A DNA stretch of 64,000 nt from Marmoricola sp. URHB0036 (GTDB taxonomy: Bacteria > Actinomycetota > Actinomycetes > Propionibacteriales > Nocardioidaceae), in assembly GCF_000426045.1 (NCBI RefSeq), contig NZ_KE384490.1, positions 62,001 through 126,000 on the forward strand. Reading direction: 5' to 3'. Made by a program: the position numbers and the translations under genes. This document shows, piece after piece, positions 26,780 through 35,598 of the stretch. Positions within the stretch are counted from its first letter, which is position 1; each line of letters begins with the position of its first letter. The notes under the pieces are model-generated. The model ran no database searches. It was given only the letters and a program-made list of their open reading frames with translations, and was not told where the DNA came from.

Positions 26780-27754
26780 ATGAAGGCGCTGCAGTACCAG
26801 GACAAGAGCGTGGCCACGGTCGTGGAGCTCCCGACGCCGCAGATCGCGGATGACGAGGTGCTGGTCGCCGCGCGCTCCGTGGGCGTGTGCCACTCCGACA
26901 TCGACCTGCTCGAGGGTCGCTACATCATCCCGTTCTCCTATCCACTCATCCCTGGCCACGAGTGGTCCGGCGAGGTGGTGGCGGTCGGAAGTGCGGTCAC
27001 CACCCTCTCGCCGGGAGACCGGGTGGTGGGGGAGTGCGTCATCGGTGCCGACCACTTCGGGTTCTCGATCAGCGGCGCGGCAGCGGAGTTCTTCGTGGCA
27101 CGCCCCGAGTGGCTGCACCGGCTGCCCGACGAGCTCTCCTACACCATGGGTGCGCTCGTCGAGCCGTTCAGCGTTGCCTACTACGCCCTGGTGCGGGCTG
27201 GTGGTGTCGACGCGAGCGATGTCGTCGTCGTGCTGGGCGCCGGACCCGTCGGTCTCGCAGTCGTGGCTGCGGCCAGGGCCATGGGTGCCGTGGTCGTGGT
27301 GGTCGAGCCTTCCGCCGACCGTCGTACGTCGGCGGAGGCGTTGGGTGCCCATCACACCGCCCACCCCGACGACGTCGACGACCTGCTGAAGGACCTGACC
27401 GCCGGTCGCGGCGCCGACGTCGTGGTCGAGGCGAGCGGTCGTCCGGCCGTGATGGCCCGCGCGCTCGAGCTCGTGGCGTTCCAGGGACGCATCGCCTACA
27501 TCGGCATCGACGTCGGCCAGGAGGCGCCGGCCAAGCTCGGACTCATCCAGTCCAAGGAGCTACGCATCACCGGCTCCATCGGCTCGCCGGGCGTGTGGCC
27601 GGAGACCCTCCGGTTCCTGGCCAACAGCGGCATCGACCTCACCGCCGTGGTGACCCAGCGCTACGGGATCGACAAAGCGGTCGAGGCGTTGGAGGCGGCG
27701 CACCACCCGGAGTCGACGATCAAGGCACACATCGAGCTGACAGCCGCGCTCTGA
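26780..27754 (+). CDS. MDR dehydrogenase lacking the structural zinc lobe
   Basis: A 324-residue protein behind an AGGAGG ribosome site. VGVCHSDIDLLEG and PGHEWSGEVVAVG give the catalytic-zinc region and VVVLGAGPVGLAV the cofactor site. Unlike its two neighbours it has no four-cysteine structural-zinc loop; the segment reads GECVIGADHFGFSISG. That makes it a shorter, distinct subfamily. Three MDR paralogues in a row probably handle different steps or stereochemistry of one pathway. Confidence 0.88.
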   Translation: MKALQYQDKSVATVVELPTPQIADDEVLVAARSVGVCHSDIDLLEGRYIIPFSYPLIPGHEWSGEVVAVGSAVTTLSPGDRVVGECVIGADHFGFSISGAAAEFFVARPEWLHRLPDELSYTMGALVEPFSVAYYALVRAGGVDASDVVVVLGAGPVGLAVVAAARAMGAVVVVVEPSADRRTSAEALGAHHTAHPDDVDDLLKDLTAGRGADVVVEASGRPAVMARALELVAFQGRIAYIGIDVGQEAPAKLGLIQSKELRITGSIGSPGVWPETLRFLANSGIDLTAVVTQRYGIDKAVEALEAAHHPESTIKAHIELTAAL

Positions 27755-27758
27755 GGAC

Positions 27759-28844
27759 TCACGGGATGACGCGCGCCTTCCGGTAGCGCTCGGCGTACTC
27801 GAAGAAGCTGTCGCGGGTGTCGCGAGAGCCGGTGAAACCCGCCTTCCGGCTCTTGTTCATGTCGGTCATGACCTCGATGTTGCGTCCGAGATCACCGTCG
27901 GTGTGCCACCAGGAAGCGATCCGGGACAGGTCGCCCTCCACGAGGCCGTGCTTGTCGGCGATGCACCGCCAGACGTCCTCCATGCCGGCCATCGAGGTCT
28001 CCAGGGTTCGCGGAGTGCCCTCGAAGCCCTCCCAGTCCACGCCGAAGTACGCCGCCACCTGCGGCCACAGCCAGCGCCAGCGGAAGACGTCGCCGTTGGC
28101 GATGTTGAACGCCTCGTCGTGGCCCGCCTCCTCGGTCCCGGCCCAGAGGATCTGCTCGGCCAGGAGCTCAGCGTCGGTGACGTCGGTGACCGCGTTCCAC
28201 TGCGTCTCCGAACCCGGGAAGACGAAGGGCAGCCCCTGCTCCTTGCAGATCGTGGCGTAGGCACACAGCGTCGCCACCATGTTCATCGCGTTGCCAGTGG
28301 CAAAGCCGAACACCGTGTGCGCCCGGTGCACGCTCCAGGTGAAGTCGTTGCGCTCTGCCGACGCGAACAGCTCGTCCTCCTGCGCGTAGTAGAAGTTGGG
28401 CGAGTCGAGTCGGGGCTCCTCCTCGTGGAAGGGCGTGTCGGCCATCTCCCCCACGGCGTACGCCTCGAACGGGCCGAGGTAGTGCTTGAGCCCTGTCATG
28501 AGGGCCACGTGCCTGACCGACCTGGCGGGTTCGAGCGCGGCCAAGAGGTTGCGTACGGCGCCACCGTTGACCGCGATGTTCTCGGCCTCTGTGTCCTGGC
28601 GTGTCCACGCCGTGATGGCGACCAGCTCGGGGGCGACGCCCTCCAGCGCCACGGCGAGGGCAGTGGGGTCCGACAGGTCGGCTCGCAGGGTGGTCACGTG
28701 GTCGCCGATGCTGGTGCCGCTGCGACAGAGGCCGTAGGTGTCCCACCCCTCGGCGTCCAGCTTGGCGGCCACCGCCTGCCCGACGATCCCGCTGACCCCC
28801 ACCACGAGGGCCCGTCCCTGACTCCCTGGTGCCGCCACTGTCAC
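27759..28844 (-). CDS. PRISE-like atypical short-chain reductase
   Basis: A 361-residue protein. The N-terminal cofactor site is VVGVSGIVGQAVA. LMTGLKHYLGPFEAY and NFYYAQED are hallmarks of the progesterone-5beta-reductase/iridoid-synthase (PRISE) type of SDR, where the Tyr of NFYYxxED acts with a Lys (TGLKHY). GFATGNAMNM and NIANGDVFRWRWLWP also fit. The family reduces activated enones with NADPH. The gene is convergent with the third MDR gene (stops four bases apart) and divergent from the XRE-cupin regulator. An enone intermediate is therefore possible in the pathway. Confidence 0.85.
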   Translation of the reverse strand: MTVAAPGSQGRALVVGVSGIVGQAVAAKLDAEGWDTYGLCRSGTSIGDHVTTLRADLSDPTALAVALEGVAPELVAITAWTRQDTEAENIAVNGGAVRNLLAALEPARSVRHVALMTGLKHYLGPFEAYAVGEMADTPFHEEEPRLDSPNFYYAQEDELFASAERNDFTWSVHRAHTVFGFATGNAMNMVATLCAYATICKEQGLPFVFPGSETQWNAVTDVTDAELLAEQILWAGTEEAGHDEAFNIANGDVFRWRWLWPQVAAYFGVDWEGFEGTPRTLETSMAGMEDVWRCIADKHGLVEGDLSRIASWWHTDGDLGRNIEVMTDMNKSRKAGFTGSRDTRDSFFEYAERYRKARVIP

Positions 28845-28971
28845 GCCCCTCGCTCGTTCATCGACCTTGACCCTACTGTTGCATGTGGATTAACAGCAAG
28901 GGCATCGGTCGTCCCATTTCTCGGCTGGGCAGTCGCGTGTGGAGGCGAATTGTCACCTGATCGAGGCGACT

Positions 28972-29001
28972 TTGACTTCTGGACCGTACAGTGCTGCTAA
29001 T
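28972..29001 (+). promoter_or_regulatory. Promoter of the XRE-cupin regulator
   Basis: TTGACT (28972-28977) and GCTAAT (28996-29001) are spaced by 18 bases. The -35 lies in an ACTTTGACT block identical over nine bases to one upstream of the EboE-like gene (29772-29780 region), which suggests autoregulation. Confidence 0.5.
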
Positions 29002-29069
29002 CTTCGGGCGACGCCGCACACAGGATCGCGCGTCGCCGGGTAGCTCCAGAGAGCGGGCAAGGACATCCG

Positions 29070-29717
29070 ATGGATCATCTGGGTCAACGGCTCAAGGACG
29101 TCAGGCTGAAGGCGGGCTTGAGCCTGCGTGAGCTCGCACGCCAGGCCGACGTGTCACCGTCGCTGATCTCCCAGATCGAGAACGGCAAGTCCCAACCCTC
29201 CGTCGCCACCCTCTACTCGTTCTCCAGGCTGCTGAACGTCTCCGTCGACGAGCTCTTCGAGGACCGGGAGGCCTCGGCGTCCGACGGGGCTGCCGCCGCG
29301 GAGCGTGCCAGGGCTGTAGGGGCCAACGGCCACATGGACCCCATCCACGCATGGCAGCCTTCGGAGTACTCGAACCGCGTCTCCGTGGCGCATCCCTCGC
29401 ACCGGCCGCACCTGACGATGGCGGAGGGAGTGATCTGGGAGCGTCTTGCTGCGACCCCGGAGCACGGTGTCAACTTCATGAAGATCGCCTACGCGCCGGG
29501 CGCGACCTCGAGCGCCGGAGGCGACCTGATCACCCACGACGGCTACGAGTACGGCTACGTACTCGCGGGCGTCGTCGAGGTCACCGTCGGTGACGAGCTG
29601 TTCGTGCTGCACGCAGGCGAGTCGCTGGGCTTCGACTCCTCGATCCCGCACACGCTGCGCAACCCCGGCACCGCCCTGTTCGAGGGCATCTGGTTCGTGC
29701 ACGGTCAGCGACACTGA
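29070..29717 (+). CDS. XRE-cupin transcriptional regulator
   Basis: A 215-residue protein. Residues about 6-60 form an XRE helix-turn-helix (RLKDVRLKAGLSLRELARQADVS, SLISQIENGKSQPSVATL). Residues about 140-212 form a cupin_2 domain (HDGYEYGYVLAGVVEVTVGDE, AGESLGFDSSIPHTLRNPG). Such regulators (PuuR type) bind a pathway metabolite in the cupin and act as local repressors or activators. Position, between the ABC/MDR operon and the EboE-like operon, makes it the likely controller of both. Confidence 0.92.
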   Translation: MDHLGQRLKDVRLKAGLSLRELARQADVSPSLISQIENGKSQPSVATLYSFSRLLNVSVDELFEDREASASDGAAAAERARAVGANGHMDPIHAWQPSEYSNRVSVAHPSHRPHLTMAEGVIWERLAATPEHGVNFMKIAYAPGATSSAGGDLITHDGYEYGYVLAGVVEVTVGDELFVLHAGESLGFDSSIPHTLRNPGTALFEGIWFVHGQRH

Positions 29718-29765
29718 CGGTCGCGCTCGACCCGCCTTGACGGCGGTGTCGCGTCAGCCTACGTT

Positions 29766-29788
29766 TGTGTTCACTTTGACTGAACACA
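29766..29788. promoter_or_regulatory. Palindromic operator candidate before the EboE-like gene
   Basis: A perfect 8-bp inverted repeat TGTGTTCA-7-TGAACACA lies 13 bases before the start codon at 29802. It encloses the TTTGAC block seen at other cluster promoters. It is likely the binding site of the XRE-cupin protein encoded just upstream. It overlaps the leader, so it would block expression when bound. Confidence 0.55.
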
Positions 29789-29801
29789 GGAGCGCTCCGT
29801 C

Positions 29802-31001
29802 ATGGACATCGGCAATGGTCTCGGTCACCTCTCGTACTCGACACTCGTGCATCCGGGAGACACCTGGGCCGAGATGCGGGCGAGCCTCGAGCAGCACCTG
29901 CCAGCAGTCAAGGAGCGCGTGTCGCCCGGCAGCCGATTCGGCGTCTCACTCCGCATCTCGGCCGACTCCGCCCGGACGCTGGGTGCGGACGAAGCACAGC
30001 GTGCGGACCTGAAGGACTTCCTCGAGTCCCACGACATGTACGTCTACACGGTCAACGCCTTCCCCTACGGGCCGTTCAAGGGAGGCAGCGTCATGGAGCG
30101 GGTCTACGAGCCCGACTGGACCACCCAGGACCGCGTCTTCTACACCAACCAGGTAGCCGACATCCTGGCCGACATCTCCCCGACCGACGTCAGCCCCAGC
30201 ATCCAGACGGCACCACTGGCGTTCAAGCCGAAGGTGACCGACGAGGCGTACGTCGCACTGTTCACCACCAACCTGTTCCGCGTCGTCGCACACCTCGTCG
30301 AGGTCGAGGCCCGCACCGGTCGACGGGTGAAGCTGGCCCTCGAGCCCGAGCCGGCCTGCTACCTGGAGTCGACGAAGGAGACGATCGCCTACTTCATCCA
30401 CCACGTGTACGCCGAGACGGGGGTGCGGGAGTTCGCCAGGATCGCGGCGGTGCCCATCTCCGAGGCCGAAGGGCTGCTGCGCCGGCACCTGGGAGTGGTC
30501 TTCGACATCGGTCACCAGTCCGTGGGCTTCGAGGACATCGGTGACTCCCTGCGCGGGCTGGTCGCGGCCGGGATCCCGATCTTCAAGCTCCAGGAAGCAG
30601 CGGCGCTCTGGGTGGAGCACCTCACCACGGAACAGATCCCCAGGCTCCGGGAGTTCACCGACACGATCTATCTCAGCCAGACCACGATGCGTCGTGGTGG
30701 CGAGGTGGCGAAGTACCTCAACCTGGGTGAAGCGCTCGACGACTTCGAGAAGGACCCGCGCCCGGCGGAGATCCGCACGCACTTCCACGTGCCCGTCTTC
30801 CTCGAGGAGATCGGCCCGTTTCGTACGACGAGGTTCGCCGTGCAGGACGCCCTTCGGATGCACCGGGAGACACCCTTGTCGGACCACCTCGAGATCGAGA
30901 CCTACACCTGGGACGTGCTGCCGGCTCACCTGAAGACCGGCGACATCACGGACTACGTCGCTCGCGAGATCGAGTTCGTGCAGCACGAGCTGGTGGGCTG
31001 A
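29802..31001 (+). CDS. EboE-like TIM-barrel (isomerase/epimerase-type) protein
   Basis: A 399-residue protein. GHLSYSTLVHPGDTWAEM at the N-terminus, YVYTVNAFPYGPFKGG, KLALEPEPACYLE, VFDIGHQSVGFEDI and IFKLQEAAALW follow the pattern of EboE, a xylose-isomerase-like TIM barrel from the ebo (eustigmatophyte/bacterial operon) metabolite-traffic cluster. Glu, His and Asp residues in these strands suggest a metal site. The other ebo genes are not present here, so this copy probably has a catabolic rather than a trafficking role. It overlaps neither neighbour; the next gene starts one base after its stop. Confidence 0.75.
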   Translation: MDIGNGLGHLSYSTLVHPGDTWAEMRASLEQHLPAVKERVSPGSRFGVSLRISADSARTLGADEAQRADLKDFLESHDMYVYTVNAFPYGPFKGGSVMERVYEPDWTTQDRVFYTNQVADILADISPTDVSPSIQTAPLAFKPKVTDEAYVALFTTNLFRVVAHLVEVEARTGRRVKLALEPEPACYLESTKETIAYFIHHVYAETGVREFARIAAVPISEAEGLLRRHLGVVFDIGHQSVGFEDIGDSLRGLVAAGIPIFKLQEAAALWVEHLTTEQIPRLREFTDTIYLSQTTMRRGGEVAKYLNLGEALDDFEKDPRPAEIRTHFHVPVFLEEIGPFRTTRFAVQDALRMHRETPLSDHLEIETYTWDVLPAHLKTGDITDYVAREIEFVQHELVG

Positions 31002-31002
31002 G

Positions 31003-32046
31003 ATGGCCCTCCCGGACCGGCCCCGGATCGCGGTCCTCGGCACCGGCGCCAACGGCGCCGCGATCGGTGCCGACCTCACCCGGGCCGGTCACGACGTGAC
31101 CTTCATCGAGCAGTGGCCCGCTCACGTCGAGGCCATGCGCGAGCACGGGGTCCGGGTGGAGATGCCCGACGAGGTGCAGACGACGGACGTGCGGGTCATC
31201 CACCTGTGCGAGGTGGCCACCCTGCGACGGCCGTTCGACCTGGTGTTCGTGGTGGTGAAGGCCTACGACACCCGATGGGCGTGCGAGCTGATCAAGCCCC
31301 TCGTGGCCTCCGACGGTCTCGTCGTCGGGCTGCAGAACGGCATGACCCTCGACGACATGGCCGAGGTGGTCGGTCCCGACCGGACCTTGGCCAGCGTGAT
31401 CGAGGTGTCCTCGAACATGTTCGTGCCCGGTGTCGTCGAGCGACAGAGCCCACCCTCGCGATCCTGGTTCGCGGTCGGCGGTGTCCGGGCCGGTGTGCAG
31501 GCAGGAGCCGAGGAGGTGGCGGCCGTCCTGAGCGCTGCTGGGACGGTCGAGGTCTCGGACGACATCCGTTCCTCGAAGTGGATGAAGCTCGTGGTCAACG
31601 CGGCAGAGCTGGTGCCCTCGGCCGTTCTCGACCTGCCGCTCGCGGATGCCGAGGCCCTGCCCGGCATGCGCGACTTCATGCTTCGTGCCGGCCGGGAGGC
31701 GCTGCAGACCGCCATCGACACCGGCAACCGGGCACGGCCCATCTTCGGCCTGACGGACGCCGAGGTCTCCGATCCCGCGCGCTATGTGGAACAGCTCTTC
31801 GACCAGGTGCTTCAGCACTTCACCCTCCCGGAGACCCGGACGACGGTGCTGCAGGACTGGATGAAGGGCCGTCGCAGCGAGGTGCGCGAGATCAACGGTC
31901 TGGTGGTCGACGAGCAACGGCGCCGGGGCGGGAGCGCCCCCGCGAACGCAGCGACGGTGGAGCTGGCCCTGCTCATCGAGGAGGGTGACCTGAAGGCATC
32001 CCCCGACAACCGCGATCGCCTGCTGGGCCTGGTCAACGCGGTCTGA
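31003..32046 (+). CDS. Ketopantoate reductase family (PanE/ApbA) oxidoreductase
   Basis: A 347-residue protein. The Rossmann loop is VLGTGANGAAIG, followed by VVVKAYDT and QNGM as in PanE, and the SSKWMKLVVNAAELVPSA segment supplies the catalytic Lys/Asn positions. The C-terminal ApbA_C domain has KGRRSEVREINGLVV. It should reduce or oxidise a 2-keto or 3-hydroxy acid with NADP(H). In this context a pathway-specific role is more likely than pantothenate synthesis. It starts one base after the EboE-like gene, a clear two-gene operon. Confidence 0.87.
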   Translation: MALPDRPRIAVLGTGANGAAIGADLTRAGHDVTFIEQWPAHVEAMREHGVRVEMPDEVQTTDVRVIHLCEVATLRRPFDLVFVVVKAYDTRWACELIKPLVASDGLVVGLQNGMTLDDMAEVVGPDRTLASVIEVSSNMFVPGVVERQSPPSRSWFAVGGVRAGVQAGAEEVAAVLSAAGTVEVSDDIRSSKWMKLVVNAAELVPSAVLDLPLADAEALPGMRDFMLRAGREALQTAIDTGNRARPIFGLTDAEVSDPARYVEQLFDQVLQHFTLPETRTTVLQDWMKGRRSEVREINGLVVDEQRRRGGSAPANAATVELALLIEEGDLKASPDNRDRLLGLVNAV

Positions 32047-32058
32047 ACGGCGACGGCG

Positions 32059-32742
32059 CTAGGGCGCGACCACCGTGTCGAACACCTCGGGGTGGACGCG
32101 CAGCTCGACCCGGGTCCGACGGATGTGCAGCTCGAGAATGCGCTCGGCCTCGTCGCCATCCCTGTCGCGGAGCGCCTGGATGAGCAACCGGTGCTCGGCG
32201 TTGATGATCCAGGTGCGGGACTCTCGCGCCAGGTGGCTGAACGCGCGTCGATAGTGCTGGGTGGTGTCCCACAGCCGGCCGATGATGGTGGCGAGCTCGC
32301 GTGCGTCGTTGTGCCTGTACGTCGCCCAGTGCAGGGCGCGATCGAGCACCAGGAACTCCTCGACATCGGCGGCTGCCTCGATGCGTTCCTGCAGCTCGTC
32401 GAGCTGGGCCAGGTCCTCGGTGGTGATCCCAGGCATGCTCTCCCTGAGCAGGAGCGGTTCGAGCCGTTCGCGGATCTGGTAGCTGCGTTCGCAGTCCTTC
32501 TGGTCCAGGCGGGTCACCCACGCGCCCTTGTTGGACTGCAGCGTCACCAGTCCGGCCGACTGCAGGATCCGAAGGGCCTCGCGGACAGGCAACCGGCTGG
32601 CACTGAGCTCCTCGGCCAGCTCGTCCTGACGGATCCGCGCCCCGGGCTTCAGCACGCCGGAGAGGATCTGCTCGCGGACATGGTCGGCGATGCGCTGGCT
32701 CGCGACGGCGGCAGGTGGTGCCGTGTCGTAGAGCTCGCTCAC
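32059..32742 (-). CDS. GntR family (FCD) transcriptional regulator
   Basis: About 227 residues from GTG 32742. Residues about 15-80 are a GntR winged helix (RIADHVREQILSGVLKPGARIRQDELAEELSASRLPVREALRILQ). The C-terminal FCD domain carries the metal-binding pattern DRALHWATYRHND and later His residues (INAEHRLL, LHIRR). The start overlaps the stop of the upstream VOC gene (GTGA), so both come from one transcript. The two ATGGATCCAT palindromes in the divergent promoter are its probable operators. Confidence 0.92.
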   Translation of the reverse strand: MSELYDTAPPAAVASQRIADHVREQILSGVLKPGARIRQDELAEELSASRLPVREALRILQSAGLVTLQSNKGAWVTRLDQKDCERSYQIRERLEPLLLRESMPGITTEDLAQLDELQERIEAAADVEEFLVLDRALHWATYRHNDARELATIIGRLWDTTQHYRRAFSHLARESRTWIINAEHRLLIQALRDRDGDEAERILELHIRRTRVELRVHPEVFDTVVAP

Positions 32743-33254
32743 ATGGGCACCTGTCCCCCCTTGTCGAAGGCCTTGCCGTGCGGGTAGGAGACTAGCTCGA
32801 ACTGCATGCCCCACGGTGACAGGAAGTAGATCCAGCGCTGTCCTTCGCTGGGCCCACTGCTGGCGGTCGGCTCACCCAGGACCCTCAGGCCGAGACGGTG
32901 CAGGTGGGCGACCGCGGCGTCGAGGTCCGTGACGTAGAGGGCGACGTGGTGCCCGCCGATGTCACTGTTGAGGGGCGGGGTCGGGTTCTGGTCCTCGGCG
33001 TCGTACTCGAAGACCTCGAAGATCGCCTGGCCGCCGAGACGGAAGAAGTGCAGCTGCCGCATCACCGTGGTGTCCGCCACGTTGAGGTGCTCGCTCATCC
33101 AGCTGTCGTCGTGGGCGAACGGGCCGAGTGTGTACATGTACTCGCAACCGAGCACCTCGACGAAGAACGCCCGTGCCGCGTCCAGGTCCGGCACGGTCAC
33201 GCCGATGTGGTCGACGCCGGTGACCCCGGGGATGGGGCCGGTCTGCTCGCTCAT
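32739..33254 (-). CDS. VOC family (glyoxalase/dioxygenase-fold) protein
   Basis: A 171-residue protein from ATG 33254. VDHIGVTVPDLDAARAFFVEVLG at the N-terminus, GGHHVALYVTDLDAAVAHLHRLG in the second half and the C-terminal FLSPWGMQFELVSYPHG give the paired beta-alpha-beta-beta-beta units. Metal-ligand positions are His of VDHIG and Glu of QFELV. Possible activities include lyase, epimerase or extradiol-type cleavage. It is the first gene of the VOC-gntR operon and divergent from the E1/E2 genes. Confidence 0.88.
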   Translation of the reverse strand: MSEQTGPIPGVTGVDHIGVTVPDLDAARAFFVEVLGCEYMYTLGPFAHDDSWMSEHLNVADTTVMRQLHFFRLGGQAIFEVFEYDAEDQNPTPPLNSDIGGHHVALYVTDLDAAVAHLHRLGLRVLGEPTASSGPSEGQRWIYFLSPWGMQFELVSYPHGKAFDKGGQVPM

Positions 33255-33274
33255 GGGGGCTCCCCAACGCTTGT

Positions 33275-33286
33275 AATGGATCCATT
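33275..33286. promoter_or_regulatory. GntR operator candidate 1
   Basis: The 12-bp perfect palindrome AATGGATCCATT lies 20 bases upstream of the VOC start. Short palindromes of this kind with an NG-rich half-site are typical for FCD-type GntR regulators, and a gntR gene lies in the same operon. Confidence 0.7.
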
Positions 33287-33358
33287 GCTCACCTAGATTG
33301 TGAGGGGCGCTACATCTGAGCGCAACATCCAGGCTCAGAGATCGCGCCCATGCTCCAC

Positions 33359-33370
33359 AAATGGATCCAT
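33359..33370. promoter_or_regulatory. GntR operator candidate 2
   Basis: ATGGATCCAT recurs at 33361-33370, 16 bases before the E1 start codon. With the first copy 84 bases away, it brackets the divergent promoter region, suited to joint control of both operons or to looping. Confidence 0.7.
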
Positions 33371-33386
33371 AGTACAGAGAGGCGTC

Positions 33387-35567
33387 ATGGCAAAGAAGAA
33401 GCGGCTGGCTCCCGCGTCTGCCTGGGTCGAGCTGACCACGACCAGGTCCGACTGGGACGCGTTGCCGGCCGCAGACCTGCGGATGATGGTGGTGCAGACG
33501 CTCTGGATCCGGGTCTTCGAGGAGTACGTCCTCGAGCTGGCCGCCGACGGACTGGTGCACGGCCCGGCCCACTCGAGCATCGGCCAGGAGGGGGGTGCTG
33601 TCGGTTCGATCCTCGACCTCGAGACGACCGACTTCGTCAACGGCTCCCACCGGGGGCACCACCAGTTCCTCGCCAAGGCCTTCGGCCACGTGATGGAGCC
33701 GGCCGGTGACGGGGTCCCCGAGCTCACCGACGAGGTGCACACCGTGCTGCGGCGCGCCCTGGCCGAGATCTGTGGGCTCGCGGAGGGGTTCTGCAAGGGA
33801 CGCGGCGGCTCGATGCACCTGCAGTGGCGCGAGGCCGGCGCGATGGGGACCAACGCGATCGTCGGGGGCGGCGTACCCCAGGCACTCGGCTTCGCGTTCA
33901 ACCAGCAGCGGGCAGGCAGCGAAGCCGTCACGTTCACCTACTTCGGCGACGGCGCGGTCAACATCGGGTCGGTCCTCGAGTCGTTCAACCTGGCGGCCGC
34001 GCGGCAGCTCCCGGTCTGCTTCTTCATCGAGAACAACATGTACGCCGTCTCCACCCCGCTCTCGACGTCCACGGCCGAGCCACGGCTCTCGGCACGCGGG
34101 CTCGGCTTCGACATCCCGAGCTGGCGTGTGGACGGCATGGACCCGCTCGCCGTCAGGCTGGCCACGGCCGAGGCGCTCGAGCACATGCGAACCGGCCAGG
34201 GCCCGACCATCATCGAGGCCGAGGTCTACCGCTACTTCCACCAGAACGGCCCGTTCCCGGGAAGCGCCTTCGGCTACCGGACCAAGGACGAGGAGAGCAG
34301 CTGGCGGGAGAGAGACCCGCTCGACCTGCTCCGTCGACACGTCGTACGCCGCGAGCTGATGACCGAGGACGAGCTCGAGACCAAGAAGCAGGAGATCACC
34401 GACGCCATGGGCGCGATCGGCGACGAGCTCTTCGAACCGGTGCCCGACGGCAAGCCGGGGCAACGCCGTGTGCGAGCCGACAAGTGGCCCGATCCCGGGT
34501 TCGTCGACGTCGGCATCAGGGGTGACCTCAGCGAGCTCGACGACAGTCGCTACGAGGAGCAGGACACCTTCGACGGCGAGCTGACCGATCGCCGGTTCAT
34601 CGACGTGGTCAGCGACGTGATGGGCCGGGCGATGGAGCTCGACGAGTCGATCGTTGTCCTCGGAGAGGACGTCGACGGCCTCAAGGGCGGCACCAACGGC
34701 GCCACCAAGGCTGCCCTGGAGAAGTTCCCCGAGCGCGTTCTCGGCACCCCCATCAGCGAGAACGCCTTCGCCGGCATGGGTGGAGGGATGGCCCTGGACG
34801 GTCGCTTCCGTCCGGTCGTGGAGTTCATGTACGCCGACTTCATGTGGGTCGCGGCTGACCAGATCTTCAACCAGATCGCCAAGGCCAGACACATGTTCGG
34901 CGGCGAGAGTGCCGTGCCATTCGTGCTGCGGAGCAAGCTGGCGGCGGGGACGGGCTACGGCTCGCAGCACTCGATGGACCCGGCCGGCGTGCTGACCACG
35001 GCGGCCGGGTTGCGCGTGGTGGCTCCGTCGAACCCGTTCGACTACGTGGGCCTGATGAACACCGCGCTCGCGTGCGACGACCCTGTCGTCGTCCTTGAGC
35101 ACGTCGACCTCTACTCGAGCACGGGCACCGGACCGGCGGACGACCTCGACTACCGGATCCCGGTCGGCAAGGCGGCGTTGCGCAGCGAGGGCGACGACGT
35201 CACCGTCATCTCCTACCTCTCGATGGTGCGCCACTGCCTGGAAGCGCTGGAGCAGGTCCCCGAGGTGTCGGCCGACCTGATCGACCTGCGGTGGCTCGAC
35301 CGCGCCTCGGTGGACTGGGACACGATCACCGCCAGCGTGCGCAAGACCAACCGGGTGCTGATCGTCGAACAGGGCGCCGTGGGCACGTCGTACGGCGGAT
35401 GGCTCTCAGACGAGATCCAGCGGCGGCTCTTCGACTGGCTCGACGCTCCCGTCACGCGCGTCACGGGATCGACCGCCTCGCCGAGCATCAGCAAGGTGCT
35501 CGAGCGTGCCGCCATCGCCCGCACCGAGGAAGTCGTGGAAGCGCTACGACGACTCCCCAACTTCTGA
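33387..35567 (+). CDS. 2-oxoacid dehydrogenase E1, alpha and beta subunits fused
   Basis: A 726-residue protein from ATG 33387. The alpha part (about 25-385) has HSSIGQEGGAVG, GRGGSMH and the thiamine-diphosphate motif GDGAVNIGSVLES to FFIENNMYA. The beta part (about 400-726) has VVLGEDVDGLKGGTNG, TPISENAFAGMGGGMAL, QHSMDPAG and VVAPSNPFDYVGLM. Acetoin, branched-chain and pyruvate E1 enzymes of this class are usually two separate chains. A ketol/acetoin-type substrate is possible given the nearby butanediol-type dehydrogenase. The E2 gene follows after 31 bases; no dedicated E3 is visible. Confidence 0.92.
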   Translation: MAKKKRLAPASAWVELTTTRSDWDALPAADLRMMVVQTLWIRVFEEYVLELAADGLVHGPAHSSIGQEGGAVGSILDLETTDFVNGSHRGHHQFLAKAFGHVMEPAGDGVPELTDEVHTVLRRALAEICGLAEGFCKGRGGSMHLQWREAGAMGTNAIVGGGVPQALGFAFNQQRAGSEAVTFTYFGDGAVNIGSVLESFNLAAARQLPVCFFIENNMYAVSTPLSTSTAEPRLSARGLGFDIPSWRVDGMDPLAVRLATAEALEHMRTGQGPTIIEAEVYRYFHQNGPFPGSAFGYRTKDEESSWRERDPLDLLRRHVVRRELMTEDELETKKQEITDAMGAIGDELFEPVPDGKPGQRRVRADKWPDPGFVDVGIRGDLSELDDSRYEEQDTFDGELTDRRFIDVVSDVMGRAMELDESIVVLGEDVDGLKGGTNGATKAALEKFPERVLGTPISENAFAGMGGGMALDGRFRPVVEFMYADFMWVAADQIFNQIAKARHMFGGESAVPFVLRSKLAAGTGYGSQHSMDPAGVLTTAAGLRVVAPSNPFDYVGLMNTALACDDPVVVLEHVDLYSSTGTGPADDLDYRIPVGKAALRSEGDDVTVISYLSMVRHCLEALEQVPEVSADLIDLRWLDRASVDWDTITASVRKTNRVLIVEQGAVGTSYGGWLSDEIQRRLFDWLDAPVTRVTGSTASPSISKVLERAAIARTEEVVEALRRLPNF

Positions 35568-35598
35568 ACCGCCGACGGAATCGAGGAACGAGCACCCC

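Noticed and set aside
32739-35234. An 831-codon minus-strand frame
   Set aside because: Only its last 171 codons (the VOC protein) are real. The rest is the mirror of the E1 gene.
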